Shown here: one piece after another, positions 1 to 5,498 of the stretch | How positions within the stretch are numbered: the first letter of the stretch is position 1 | How the letters are laid out: every line of letters begins with the position of its first letter | Assembly (NCBI GenBank): GCA_025928415.1 | Contig: JAICJK010000148.1 | Span: forward strand, 1 to 6,663 | Direction: 5' to 3' | From: Solirubrobacteraceae bacterium | GTDB lineage: Bacteria; Actinomycetota; Thermoleophilia; Solirubrobacterales; Solirubrobacteraceae | Length of the DNA: 6,663 nucleotides | Position numbers and translations under genes: made by a program | The notes under the pieces: model-generated | Database searches by the model: none | What the model was told of the DNA's origin: nothing | What the model saw: the letters and a program-made list of their open reading frames with translations, nothing else

Positions 1-831
1 CTGGTCGACGGCAGCCTGTGGGACGGCGTCGTCGAGCGCCTGGAGGACCGCCGGCGCTGCGTCGTCCCGGACCTCCCGCTCGGCGCGCACCCCACGCCGA
101 TGCGCCCCGACGCCGACCTGTCGCCGCGCGGCATCGCCGATCTCCTCGACGCGTTCTGCGCCGCCCTCGGGCTCGATCGCGTCACGATCGTGGCCAACGA
201 CACCGGCGGCGCGATCACGCAGATCGCGGTGACCGAGCACCCAGCCCGCTTCGACCGCCTGGTGCTCACGCCGTGCGACGCCTTCGACAACTTCCTCCCG
301 CCGATGTTCCGGCCCCTGCAGTGGCTCGCCCACGTGCCGCCGCTCCTCGCGGCGGCGGTGCAGGCGCAGCGCGTGGACGCGGTGCGCCGCTCGCCGATGG
401 CCTTCGGGGGCATCGCCAAGCACCGCCCGCCCGGCGAGCTGCTCGACCGCTGGCTGGCCCCGGCGCTCGGGCAGCGCGCGATCCGCCGCGACGTCGCCAA
501 GCTGCTGCGCGGCATCGACGCCCGCGACACGCTCGCCGCCGCGGCGCGCCTGCAGGACTTCACGGGCCCGGCGCTGCTGGCCTGGGCGCCCGAGCAGCGG
601 ACGTTCCCCCTCGAGCACGCGCGGCGCCTCGCGGAGATCCTGCCCGACGCGCGCGTGGTGACCATCGACGACGCCTGGGCGTTCATCCCGCTCGACCAGC
701 CGGCCGCGCTGGCCGGCGCGATCGCCGCGTTCCTCGATCAGACGGACGCCGGCGCGGGCAGCGCGCCCGCGGGCAGCGTGCCCGCCGGGACGCTCCCGGC
801 CCAGTCGGCGAACAGCGCGGCGGCGAGCTGA
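1..831 (+). CDS. Alpha/beta-fold hydrolase, NDTGGA type (5' end outside window)
   Basis: The reading frame is open from the first base of the window to the TGA at 829-831, giving 276 residues without the true start. An internal ATG at 100 would cut off the first core strands, because frame-consistent protein already begins at base 1 (LVDGSLWDGVV, then a PDLPLGAH turn). The nucleophile-elbow position reads VANDTGGA, with Asp at window residue 67 where serine hydrolases have Ser. Asp at this place is the arrangement of haloalkane dehalogenases and epoxide hydrolases. CDAFDNF follows at residues 92-98. Near the C-terminus, IDDAWAFIPLDQP (222-234) aligns with the region that normally carries the catalytic His, but no His is there. 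The C-terminal tail (about 239-276) is Ala/Gly/Pro/Ser-rich, carries a pentapeptide repeat and overlaps the opposing gene. From memory, actinobacterial proteins with the same NDTGGA and CDAFDNF motifs are annotated only as alpha/beta hydrolases. The substrate is unknown, and the fold assignment is firmer than any enzymatic role. Confidence 0.85.
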   Translation: MVDGSLWDGVVERLEDRRRCVVPDLPLGAHPTPMRPDADLSPRGIADLLDAFCAALGLDRVTIVANDTGGAITQIAVTEHPARFDRLVLTPCDAFDNFLPPMFRPLQWLAHVPPLLAAAVQAQRVDAVRRSPMAFGGIAKHRPPGELLDRWLAPALGQRAIRRDVAKLLRGIDARDTLAAAARLQDFTGPALLAWAPEQRTFPLEHARRLAEILPDARVVTIDDAWAFIPLDQPAALAGAIAAFLDQTDAGAGSAPAGSVPAGTLPAQSANSAAAS

Positions 832-1499
832 CCCGCGGGGCGCGGCGCTATCGCGGGGCGCAGGTCCTCGAGCGTCATCAGCAGTGCGAGCGTCGGGGCG
901 ATCTGCAGGTCGGCGCGGTTCGGCGTCCCCTCGACGGGCGGCGCCGAGAGCGTGCCGTCGGCGATCCAGGCGTCGATCCGGTCGAGGTGGCCGGGCAGCG
1001 CGCGCAGGTCGTCGGCCAGCGCCGCGTCCGACGCCTTGTTCAGCGCGATCTCGCCGCGCGCGATCAGGGGGATCGCCGCGCGCTGCACGGCGGCCGGGAG
1101 CGCGATCTTCCCGCCCTCGGTGTACGACGGCGCCGCCGACGGGCGCGCCTTGAGCGCCGGCCACAGGACCCGCCGGGCGATCGGCTGCAGGACCTCGTCC
1201 CCCCAGCGCTCCGCCTCGAGCACCCGCTCGCGGGCGGCCGGGTCGGCCGGCAGCAGCGCCGGCTCGGGCACCAGCTCCTCCAGCCGCGCGACGATCCTCC
1301 GGGAGCCGGAGAGCTTCTCGCCGTCCGCGAAGCGGATCCCGGGCACCGTGCGCGCGCCGAACAGCGCGCGCTGGATCGCGGCGTGCGCGAGCGGCGGCAG
1401 CTCGACCAGCGAGAACGCCACGCCCTTGAGCTCCAGGGCCCGCTGGACCGTCCGGCAGGGGTGGGAGCCGTGGACGACGAAGAGCCGGGTGCGCATCAC
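738..1499 (-). CDS. Glutathione-S-transferase-like protein with thioredoxin-fold N-terminus
   Basis: The frame encodes 253 residues. The N-terminal part looks like a GST N-terminal (thioredoxin-fold) domain: a first strand RLFVVHGSHPC, helix 1 TVQRALELKGV (about 17-27), then TVPG with the expected cis-Pro (P53), and GSRRIVARLEEL (65-76) at the position of the usual ES-x-x-I glutathione-contact segment. Cys15 in SHPCR sits at the start of helix 1, where Cys or Ser is catalytic in several GST classes. The rest (about 90-230) is helical and fits a divergent GST C-terminal domain. The tail is a Pro/Ala repeat that overlaps the convergent hydrolase gene. The start could be GTG at 1499 or ATG at 1496; AAGGA at 1513-1509 lies 9 bases from the GTG and 12 from the ATG. 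Its substrate is not apparent, and it could be a thiol-handling or glutathione-independent relative, since most actinobacteria lack glutathione. Confidence 0.75.
   Translation of the reverse strand: MMRTRLFVVHGSHPCRTVQRALELKGVAFSLVELPPLAHAAIQRALFGARTVPGIRFADGEKLSGSRRIVARLEELVPEPALLPADPAARERVLEAERWGDEVLQPIARRVLWPALKARPSAAPSYTEGGKIALPAAVQRAAIPLIARGEIALNKASDAALADDLRALPGHLDRIDAWIADGTLSAPPVEGTPNRADLQIAPTLALLMTLEDLRPAIAPRPAGQLAAALFADWAGSVPAGTLPAGALPAPASV
754..798. repeat. 15-bp tandem repeat (3 units), near-palindromic, coding on both strands
   Basis: Three 15-bp units lie at 754-768, 769-783 and 784-798. The first two differ at a single base (gcgggcagcg, then c or t, then gccc); the third is diverged. 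On the plus strand they encode the end of the hydrolase as AGSAP-AGSVP-AGTLP. On the minus strand the same DNA, in the frame of the GST-like gene, encodes AGSVP-AGTLP-AGALP. The eleven residues AGSVPAGTLPA are identical on the two strands (plus 769-801, minus 800-768) and differ only by synonymous codons. The unit is nearly its own reverse complement, which explains the effect. It sits where two convergent genes overlap and adds low-complexity tails to both proteins. Confidence 0.85.
771..797. terminator. Hairpin in the convergent overlap, possible bidirectional transcription end
   Basis: GGG (771-773), AGCGT (775-779) and CCC (781-783) pair with GGG (787-789), ACGCT (790-794) and CCC (795-797). 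The stem has 11 base pairs, with single-base bulges at 774 and 780 and a three-base loop. It lies inside the 3' ends of two convergent genes, where a structure working in both directions would be useful. No T-tract follows on either strand, so factor-independent termination is doubtful. The structure may simply be a by-product of the palindromic repeat. Confidence 0.35.
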
Positions 1500-1502
1500 C
1501 CG

Positions 1503-1512
1503 ACCCTATCCT
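1503..1512. promoter_or_regulatory. Candidate shared -10 element for divergent transcription (GST-like gene and coaX)
   Basis: Only 21 bp (1500-1520) separate the two divergent start codons. On the plus strand TATCCT (1507-1512) fits the TANNNT core of a -10 hexamer, and transcription would begin at about 1519-1521, on or next to the coaX ATG. On the minus strand TAGGGT (1508-1503) also fits TANNNT, and transcription would begin at about 1496-1499, on the GST-like start. The two hexamers overlap by two bases. There is no convincing -35 on either side: TCGACG (1537-1532, minus) matches four of six bases but the spacing is 23. The spacer is too short for two ordinary promoters with leaders, so either the start sites lie here or the promoters are inside the neighbouring genes. 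Confidence 0.4.
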
Positions 1513-1520
1513 TCCGCCGG

Positions 1521-2285
1521 ATGCTCCTGGTCGTCGACGTCGGCAACACCCAGACGCACTTCGGGACGTTCCGCGACGACGAGCTCGTGGAGCACTGGCG
1601 CTTCGCCACGGTGCGCACCTCGACGGCCGACGAGCTCGGGGCCGCGCTGCGCAACCTGCTCGAGCTGCGCGGGGTCGGCCTGGCCGACCTGAGCTCGTCG
1701 ATCGTCTCCTCGACGGTGCCCCAGCTCGAGCCCGAGTGGCTGCGGATGGCCGAGGCGTACCTGGACCACCGCATGCTCGCCGTGGGCCCGGGCATCCGCA
1801 CCGGGATGCCGATCCTGATCGACAACCCGCGCGAGCTCGGCGCCGACCGGCTCGTCGACGCGGTCGCCGCCTACGACGCCCTCGGCGGGCCGTGCATCTC
1901 CGTCGACTTCGGCACGTCGGTCAACTACGACGTGGTCTCCGCCGCCGGCGAGTACCTCGGCGGCGTGATCGCCCCCGGCGTCGAGATCTCGCTCGACGCG
2001 CTGACCAGCCGCGGCGCCAAGCTGCCGCGCATCGACCTCGCCGCCCCCCGCCGCGCGATCGGGAAGGGTACGGTGGAGGCGATCCGCTCGGGGATGATCT
2101 ACGGCCACGCCGGTCAGGTCGACGCGCTCGTGGACCGCATCCAGGACGAGGTCGGCGGCGGCGCGGCGACGATCGCGACCGGCGGCCTGGCCGAGCACAT
2201 CGTCCCCTACTGCCGCACGATCGAGACCGTCGACGACCTGCTCACCCTGAAGGGCCTCAAGCTCCTCCACGAACGCAATGCCTGA
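1521..2285 (+). CDS. coaX: Type III pantothenate kinase
   Basis: This enzyme phosphorylates pantothenate to 4'-phosphopantothenate with ATP, the first step of coenzyme A synthesis, in the cytoplasm. The product is 254 residues, the usual length for the family. The ASKHA-type phosphate loop is DVGNT (6-10). ELGADR (105-110) carries Asp109, equivalent to the general base of characterised CoaX enzymes. The second nucleotide-binding segment is DFGTS (129-133), followed by NYDVVS where many homologues have TTFD. GGVIAPGVEISLDAL (147-161), GKGTVEAIRSG (181-191) and ATGGLA (219-224) complete the family pattern. The frame stays open far upstream to base 18, but that extension is antisense to the GST-like gene and has no CoaX homology; MLLVVDVGNT is the canonical N-terminus. 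No Shine-Dalgarno precedes the ATG (the bases before it are ccgccgg), which fits a leaderless message. The stop overlaps the dus start by 8 bp, implying coupled translation. Confidence 0.96.
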   Translation: MLLVVDVGNTQTHFGTFRDDELVEHWRFATVRTSTADELGAALRNLLELRGVGLADLSSSIVSSTVPQLEPEWLRMAEAYLDHRMLAVGPGIRTGMPILIDNPRELGADRLVDAVAAYDALGGPCISVDFGTSVNYDVVSAAGEYLGGVIAPGVEISLDALTSRGAKLPRIDLAAPRRAIGKGTVEAIRSGMIYGHAGQVDALVDRIQDEVGGGAATIATGGLAEHIVPYCRTIETVDDLLTLKGLKLLHERNA

Positions 2286-3300
2286 CGCGCTCACCGACTC
2301 CTGGGACCTCGGCGGCCTGACCGTCCCCAACCGCGTGCTGCTCGCCCCGCTGGCGGGCATCGGCAACTGGTTCGTGCGCCTGCAGGCCAAGCGCTACGGC
2401 GCGGGGATGGCCGTGTCGGAGATGGTCTCGAGCTTCGGCATCCACCACGGCAACGAGCGCACGAGCACCGAGATGCTCCGCGTGCACCCCGACGAGCAGG
2501 CGCGCGGGCGGGGGGGCGGGCGGGGCCTGGTCTCCCTGCAGCTCTTCGGCCAGGACCCGGAGGTCATGCGCAGCGCCGCCGCGATCGTGGCGCAGCGCAC
2601 GCCGGTCGACGTCATCGACCTCAACATGGGCTGTCCGGTCCCCAAGGTCTGCAAGACGGGGGCGGGGGCGGCGCTGCTGAACGACCCCGACACCGCGGTG
2701 GCCGTCGCCCGCGCCGCCCGCGAGGGCAGCGGGCTGCCCGTCACGGTCAAGCTGCGCTCGGGCTCGACCCCGGGGGACACCAGCGGCTTCGAGCTGGCCC
2801 ACCGGCTCGTGGACGAGGCCGGCGTCGCCGCGATCGGCTTCCACCCGCGCAGCGCCAAGGTCCACCACAAGGGCACCCCGGACTACGCGCTGGCCGCGCG
2901 CCTGGTGGAGACCCTGCCCGCGCCGGTGATCCTGACCGGCGGCCTGCGCAGCCCCGCCCAGGTCCGCGAGGCCTACGAGCGCACCGGCGCGGCGGCGGTC
3001 ATGCTCGCGCGCGGCGCGCTCGGCAACCCGTGGCTGTTCGAGCAGCTGCTCGGCGTCCGCGACCCGGACGAGCCCCCCACCAGCGAGGAGGTCCTGGCCG
3101 AGCTCGACTGGGTCATGGACCGCTGCGTGGAGCACCTCGGCGAGGACCGCGCGGGGCGCTACCTGCGCAAGTTCTACCCCTGGTACCTGGACCGCCTCGG
3201 CGCGTCCAAGCACGACCAGGCCGCGCTGCAGCAGACGGCTCGCGTGGCCGAGGCCCGCGCGCTGCTGAGCGGCCTTCGCAGTGCTGCGCTGACCGCCTGA
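2278..3300 (+). CDS. dus: tRNA-dihydrouridine synthase (DusB-like)
   Basis: This flavoenzyme reduces specific uridines in tRNA to dihydrouridine using FMN and NADPH. The product is 340 residues. The TIM barrel begins with NRVLLAPLAGI (18-28). LNMGCPVPKVCKTGAGAALL (115-134) carries the catalytic Cys119 in the invariant GCP motif. VTVKLRSG (155-162) provides a phosphate/FMN-contact Lys158, and FHPRSAKVHHKG (188-199) is the His-x-Arg tRNA/FMN segment. VILTGGL (217-223) stands where many homologues have an NGDI-type turn. VMLARGALGNPWLF (241-254) is the final FMN-phosphate loop, followed by the helical tRNA-binding domain (about 268-335). The segment ARGRGGGRG (75-83), between HPDEQ and VSLQLFG, is a Gly/Arg insertion relative to the short linker usually seen there, encoded by a G-run. 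The start overlaps coaX by 8 bp and has no clear Shine-Dalgarno, suggesting translational coupling. The target uridine cannot be told from sequence. Confidence 0.95.
   Translation: MPDALTDSWDLGGLTVPNRVLLAPLAGIGNWFVRLQAKRYGAGMAVSEMVSSFGIHHGNERTSTEMLRVHPDEQARGRGGGRGLVSLQLFGQDPEVMRSAAAIVAQRTPVDVIDLNMGCPVPKVCKTGAGAALLNDPDTAVAVARAAREGSGLPVTVKLRSGSTPGDTSGFELAHRLVDEAGVAAIGFHPRSAKVHHKGTPDYALAARLVETLPAPVILTGGLRSPAQVREAYERTGAAAVMLARGALGNPWLFEQLLGVRDPDEPPTSEEVLAELDWVMDRCVEHLGEDRAGRYLRKFYPWYLDRLGASKHDQAALQQTARVAEARALLSGLRSAALTA
2506..2525 (+). other. Potential G-quadruplex in the dus coding strand
   Basis: The tract reads G3-C-G7-C-G3-C-G4. It contains at least four runs of three Gs separated by single bases, which satisfies the canonical G-quadruplex pattern with one-base loops. 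It lies on the coding strand, so the mRNA would contain it too. It encodes residues 77-83 (GRGGGRG) using ggg and cgg codons, whereas most Gly and Arg codons in the window are ggc and cgc. The G7 run (2510-2516) is the longest G-run I see in the window and is also a likely place for sequencing or slippage errors. The frame is intact as given. Confidence 0.6.
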
Positions 3301-3316
3301 GCGGGGTCGCTATAGT
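3289..3316 (+). promoter_or_regulatory. greA promoter (CTGACC - 16 bp - TATAGT)
   Basis: TATAGT at 3311-3316 matches five of six bases of the -10 consensus and stands out in a GC-rich context. CTGACC at 3289-3294 matches four of six bases of TTGACA, at a 16-bp spacing. The -35 overlaps the last codons of dus, whose stop is 3298-3300. Transcription would begin near 3322-3324, giving a leader of about 70 bases before the greA ATG. This fits a primary vegetative sigma factor. Confidence 0.65.
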
Positions 3317-3350
3317 GCCGCGTCGCCCGAGCTGACCACCGCTTTCCCAT

Positions 3351-3371
3351 CCCGCCGCAACGGCGGGTTTC
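3351..3371 (+). terminator. Terminator-like hairpin in the greA leader (candidate attenuator)
   Basis: CCCGCCG (3351-3357) and CGGCGGG (3361-3367) form a perfect seven-base-pair GC stem around the loop CAA, followed directly by TTTC. The T-tract is short, so termination would be partial. It lies downstream of the greA promoter, about 28 bases into the predicted transcript, so it acts in the greA leader as well as at the end of any dus read-through. Partial termination here would release an RNA of roughly 45-50 bases. The E. coli greA leader has a comparable arrangement, a terminator generating short GraL RNAs. Confidence 0.6.
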
Positions 3372-3391
3372 TGATCTGTAAGGCGCGCACC

Positions 3392-3868
3392 ATGCCCAAG
3401 GACGTCATCCTCACCCCCGAAGGCCTCGACCGGCTCAAGGAGGAGCTCGAAGAGCTCTCCACGACCAAGCGGCGCGAGGTCGCCGCGCGGATCAAGGAGG
3501 CCCGCGAGTTCGGCGACATCTCCGAGAACTCGGAGTACGACGACGCCAAGAACGAGCAGGCCATGCTCGAGTCGCGCATCGCGGCGCTCGAGGAGAAGCT
3601 CCGCTCCGCCCAGGTCGTCTCGGCCGAGGACGTCTCGACCGACGTCGTCGGCGTCGGCGTGACGGTCAACGTGAAGTTCGACGACGGCAAGGCCCAGAAG
3701 TTCACGATCGTCGGCTCCGCCGAGGCCTCGCCGCCCGAGAAGCTCTCCAACGAGTCGCCCGTCGGCAAGGCGCTGATGGGCCACCGCCGCGGCGACGAGG
3801 TCTCGGTGGCGCTCCCCAACGGCTCCAAGCGCAAGCTCAAGATCACCAAGATCGACCTCGGCCTCTAG
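3392..3868 (+). CDS. greA: Transcription elongation factor GreA
   Basis: GreA enters the secondary channel of RNA polymerase and stimulates cleavage of backtracked nascent RNA, rescuing stalled elongation complexes. The product is 158 residues, the normal length. The N-terminal antiparallel coiled coil spans about 8-75. Its tip, GDISENSEY (41-49), carries the acidic residues Asp42 and Glu45 that position the catalytic metal, matching the D41/E44 pair of the E. coli protein. The C-terminal FKBP-like domain includes TIVGSAEASPPEKLSNESPVG (105-125), then KALMGHRRGDEVSVALPNG, a highly typical signature. The start is supported by TAAGG at 3379-3383, eight bases before the ATG. lysS follows after nine bases, and greA-lysS is a neighbourhood seen in many bacteria. 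The gene has its own promoter and a hairpin-containing leader, so its level may be set partly by attenuation. Confidence 0.97.
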   Translation: MPKDVILTPEGLDRLKEELEELSTTKRREVAARIKEAREFGDISENSEYDDAKNEQAMLESRIAALEEKLRSAQVVSAEDVSTDVVGVGVTVNVKFDDGKAQKFTIVGSAEASPPEKLSNESPVGKALMGHRRGDEVSVALPNGSKRKLKITKIDLGL

Positions 3869-3877
3869 GCGCCCGCG

Positions 3878-5323
3878 ATGGGCGACGACCTGCTGGCGGT
3901 CCGGCGGGCGAAGCTCGAGCGCCTGCGCGCGGCGGGGGTCGACCCGTTCCCGCACGCCTACCCCGGCGTGGAGCCGATCGCCGGCGTGCGCGCCGCCCAC
4001 GCCGGCCTGGAGGCCGGGACCGAGACCGAGGCGCGCCATCGCGTCGCGGGCCGCCTGCACGCCCGCCGGGGCCAGGGCAAGATGGCCTTCCTGGACCTCG
4101 ACGACCGCTCCGGGCGCCTGCAGCTGCAGGCGCGCGCGGACGTGCTCGGCGAGGAGCGGATGGAGCGGCTGCTGGAGCTCGACCTCGGCGACCTGGTCGG
4201 CGTGGACGGCGTCGCGTTCGCCTCGCGCCGCGGCGAGCTGACGCTGCGCGTCGAGGACTTCGCCGTGCTGGCCAAGTCGCTGCGCCCGCCGCCCGAGAAG
4301 CACCACGGCCTGCAGGACGTCGAGACGCGCTTCCGCCGCCGGGAGCTCGACCTGATGGCCAACGAGGAGGCCCGCGAGCTGTTCCTCACGCGCGCGAAGG
4401 TCATCACGACCGTCCGCCGCGTCCTCGACGAGGCGGGCTTCGTCGAGGTCGAGACGCCGGTGCTGCAGCCGCTCTACGGCGGCGCGCTGGCCCGGCCGTT
4501 CACCACGCACCACAACGCGCTCGACCGCGAGCTGTACCTGCGGATCGCCACCGAGCTGTACCTCAAGCGCCTGATCGTCGGCGGCCTGGAGCGCGTCTAC
4601 GAGCTGGGCAAGGACTTCCGCAACGAGGGCATCTCGTTCAAGCACAACCCCGAGTTCACGATGCTCGAGTGGTACGAGGCGTACGCCGACTACGCGGTCG
4701 CCGCGGCGCGGCTGGAGACGCTCGTGCACGAGGTCGCCCAGGCCGTCGGCTACGCGGGCGAGCTGGACTTCGCGCCGCCGTGGCGCCGCGTGACGCTCGG
4801 CGGCGCGATCGCGGACGCGACCGGGATCGACGTCCTGGCGCACCGGGACCGCGACGCGCTCGCGGCGGCGATCGCGGCCGCCGGGCTCGACCTCGACACC
4901 GGCGGGCGGACCTGGCCGCAGCTCGTCGACGACCTGCTGTCCAAGTGGGTCGAGCCCGAGCTGCAGCAGCCGACGATCGTGATGGACTACCCCGTCGAGC
5001 TGTCGCCGTTCGCCAAGGCGCACCGCTCGGAGGCCGGGCTGACCGAGCGCTTCGAGGCGTTCGCCGGCGGCATGGAGATCGCCAACGCGTTCACCGAGCT
5101 CAACGACCCCGACGTCCAGCGCGAGCGCTTCGAGGCGCAGGCCCGCCTGGAGCGCGAGGGCGACGAGGAGACGCAGCCCTACGACGAGGTCTTCGTCCAG
5201 GCGCTGGAGCAGGGGATGCCGCCGACCGGCGGCCTGGGCCTCGGGATCGACCGGCTCGTGATGCTCATGACGGGCACGCGCTCGATCCGCGAGGTCGTGC
5301 TGTTCCCGGCGATGCGCGACTGA
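3878..5323 (+). CDS. lysS: Lysine--tRNA ligase, class II
   Basis: This enzyme charges tRNA-Lys with lysine using ATP, as a cytoplasmic homodimer. The product is 481 residues, close to the family norm. The N-terminal OB-fold anticodon-binding domain covers about 55-135 (VAGRLHARRGQGKMAFLDLDD at 56-76). Class II motif 1 lies around GFVEVETPVLQP (187-198). Motif 2 starts at FRNEGISFKHNPEFTMLEWY (247-266), with the invariant Arg248 and Glu250. Motif 3 is GLGLGIDRLVML (452-463), with Arg459. Lysine-pocket segments GGALARPFTTHHN (201-213) and GGMEIANAFTELND (397-410) are intact. The start lies nine bases after the greA stop with no strong Shine-Dalgarno, so translation is probably coupled to greA. 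The motif set excludes the class I type. I see no C-terminal extension, no N-terminal membrane segments of the LysX kind, and no missing catalytic residue. Confidence 0.97.
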   Translation: MGDDLLAVRRAKLERLRAAGVDPFPHAYPGVEPIAGVRAAHAGLEAGTETEARHRVAGRLHARRGQGKMAFLDLDDRSGRLQLQARADVLGEERMERLLELDLGDLVGVDGVAFASRRGELTLRVEDFAVLAKSLRPPPEKHHGLQDVETRFRRRELDLMANEEARELFLTRAKVITTVRRVLDEAGFVEVETPVLQPLYGGALARPFTTHHNALDRELYLRIATELYLKRLIVGGLERVYELGKDFRNEGISFKHNPEFTMLEWYEAYADYAVAAARLETLVHEVAQAVGYAGELDFAPPWRRVTLGGAIADATGIDVLAHRDRDALAAAIAAAGLDLDTGGRTWPQLVDDLLSKWVEPELQQPTIVMDYPVELSPFAKAHRSEAGLTERFEAFAGGMEIANAFTELNDPDVQRERFEAQARLEREGDEETQPYDEVFVQALEQGMPPTGGLGLGIDRLVMLMTGTRSIREVVLFPAMRD

Positions 5324-5336
5324 GCGTCGAGGCGGC

Positions 5337-5362
5337 CGGCGCGCCCGCGGAGTTGCGCGCCG
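5337..5362 (+). terminator. GC hairpin just after lysS, possible transcript 3' end
   Basis: CGGCGCGC (5337-5344) and GCGCGCCG (5355-5362) form a perfect eight-base-pair stem with a ten-base loop, starting 13 bases after the lysS stop codon. No T-tract follows, so it would be a weak intrinsic terminator, a Rho-independent type lacking Us, or an RNA-end stabiliser. Confidence 0.4.
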
Positions 5363-5366
5363 ACGC

Positions 5367-5403
5367 CCACGGGGTAAGCGATCGGCATGCCGCAGGCCCC
5401 TGG
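5367..5403 (+). other. Stem with internal palindrome
   Basis: CCA (5367-5369) and GGGG (5371-5374) pair with CCCC (5397-5400) and TGG (5401-5403), with one bulged C at 5370, making a seven-base-pair outer stem. Inside it lies the ten-base perfect palindrome CGGCATGCCG (5383-5392), which could fold as a three-base-pair stem with a CATG loop. The large asymmetric internal loop (5375-5382 and 5393-5396) is of the kind found in structured RNAs, but this could also be chance in GC-rich DNA. Confidence 0.3.
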
Positions 5404-5410
5404 AAGTTGG

Positions 5411-5458
5411 CACGAAGACGCTCGGCTTTCCGGAGCCCGCATCGAGCGGGTCTTTGTG
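5411..5458 (+). ncRNA. Long imperfect hairpin, candidate structured RNA or terminator
   Basis: CACGAAGACGCTCG (5411-5424) pairs with CGAGC (5443-5447) plus GTCTTTGTG (5450-5458). That gives 14 base pairs, one of them G-U, with GG at 5448-5449 as the only bulge. The apical part can form a further short stem (GCT 5425-5427 with AGC 5434-5436). This is the longest stem I find in the window outside genes, and random GC-rich sequence seldom gives such a mixed-composition stem. An alternative fold, CCCGC (5436-5440) with GCGGG (5446-5450) followed by TCTTT, looks like an intrinsic terminator, so the two structures are mutually exclusive. That is a switch-like geometry, but no ligand or family can be assigned. 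Confidence 0.4.
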
Positions 5459-5489
5459 GGCGGGACCTCCCCGGCGCAGGAAGGGCGGT

Positions 5490-5498
5490 TGGTAGGAT
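5490..5498 (+). promoter_or_regulatory. Candidate clpC promoter, extended -10 (TGG-TAGGAT)
   Basis: TAGGAT at 5493-5498 matches four of six -10 bases and is preceded by TG one base upstream, the extended -10 pattern. No recognisable -35 lies 16-18 bp upstream, where the sequence is GC-rich. Transcription would start near 5505, leaving a leader of about 134 bases before clpC. The element sits inside an inverted repeat, CGGTTGG (5486-5492) and CCGACCG (5511-5517), which could be an operator. A sigma factor with another recognition sequence remains possible. Confidence 0.35.

Noticed and set aside
18..1520. Long upstream extension of the coaX frame
   Set aside because: The extension is Arg/Pro/Ala-rich, crosses the hydrolase and the antisense of the GST-like gene, and has no homology to CoaX. 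The canonical N-terminus begins at 1521.
1506..2390. 294-codon minus-strand frame over coaX
   Set aside because: It is antisense to coaX, whose motifs are complete. The translated product is low-complexity and has no recognisable domain.
2658..2671. Second G-rich tract in dus (G5-C-G5-C-G2)
   Set aside because: It encodes the conserved KTGAGAALL segment and has only two long G runs, so it does not meet the four-run quadruplex pattern.
3265..3304. Direct repeat CTGAGCGG (3265-3272 and 3297-3304) around the dus end
   Set aside because: Eight bases only, partly coding, and no further repeat or element boundary nearby.
5383..5392. Ten-base palindrome CGGCATGCCG as an operator
   Set aside because: Ten-base GC-rich palindromes are expected by chance at this base composition. 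I kept it only as part of the larger stem.
5462..5490. Possible SigR/SigH-like promoter (GGACC ... GTT) before clpC
   Set aside because: The -35 lacks the GGAAT core and the spacing is 20 rather than 18-19, so the match is too weak to report as a feature.
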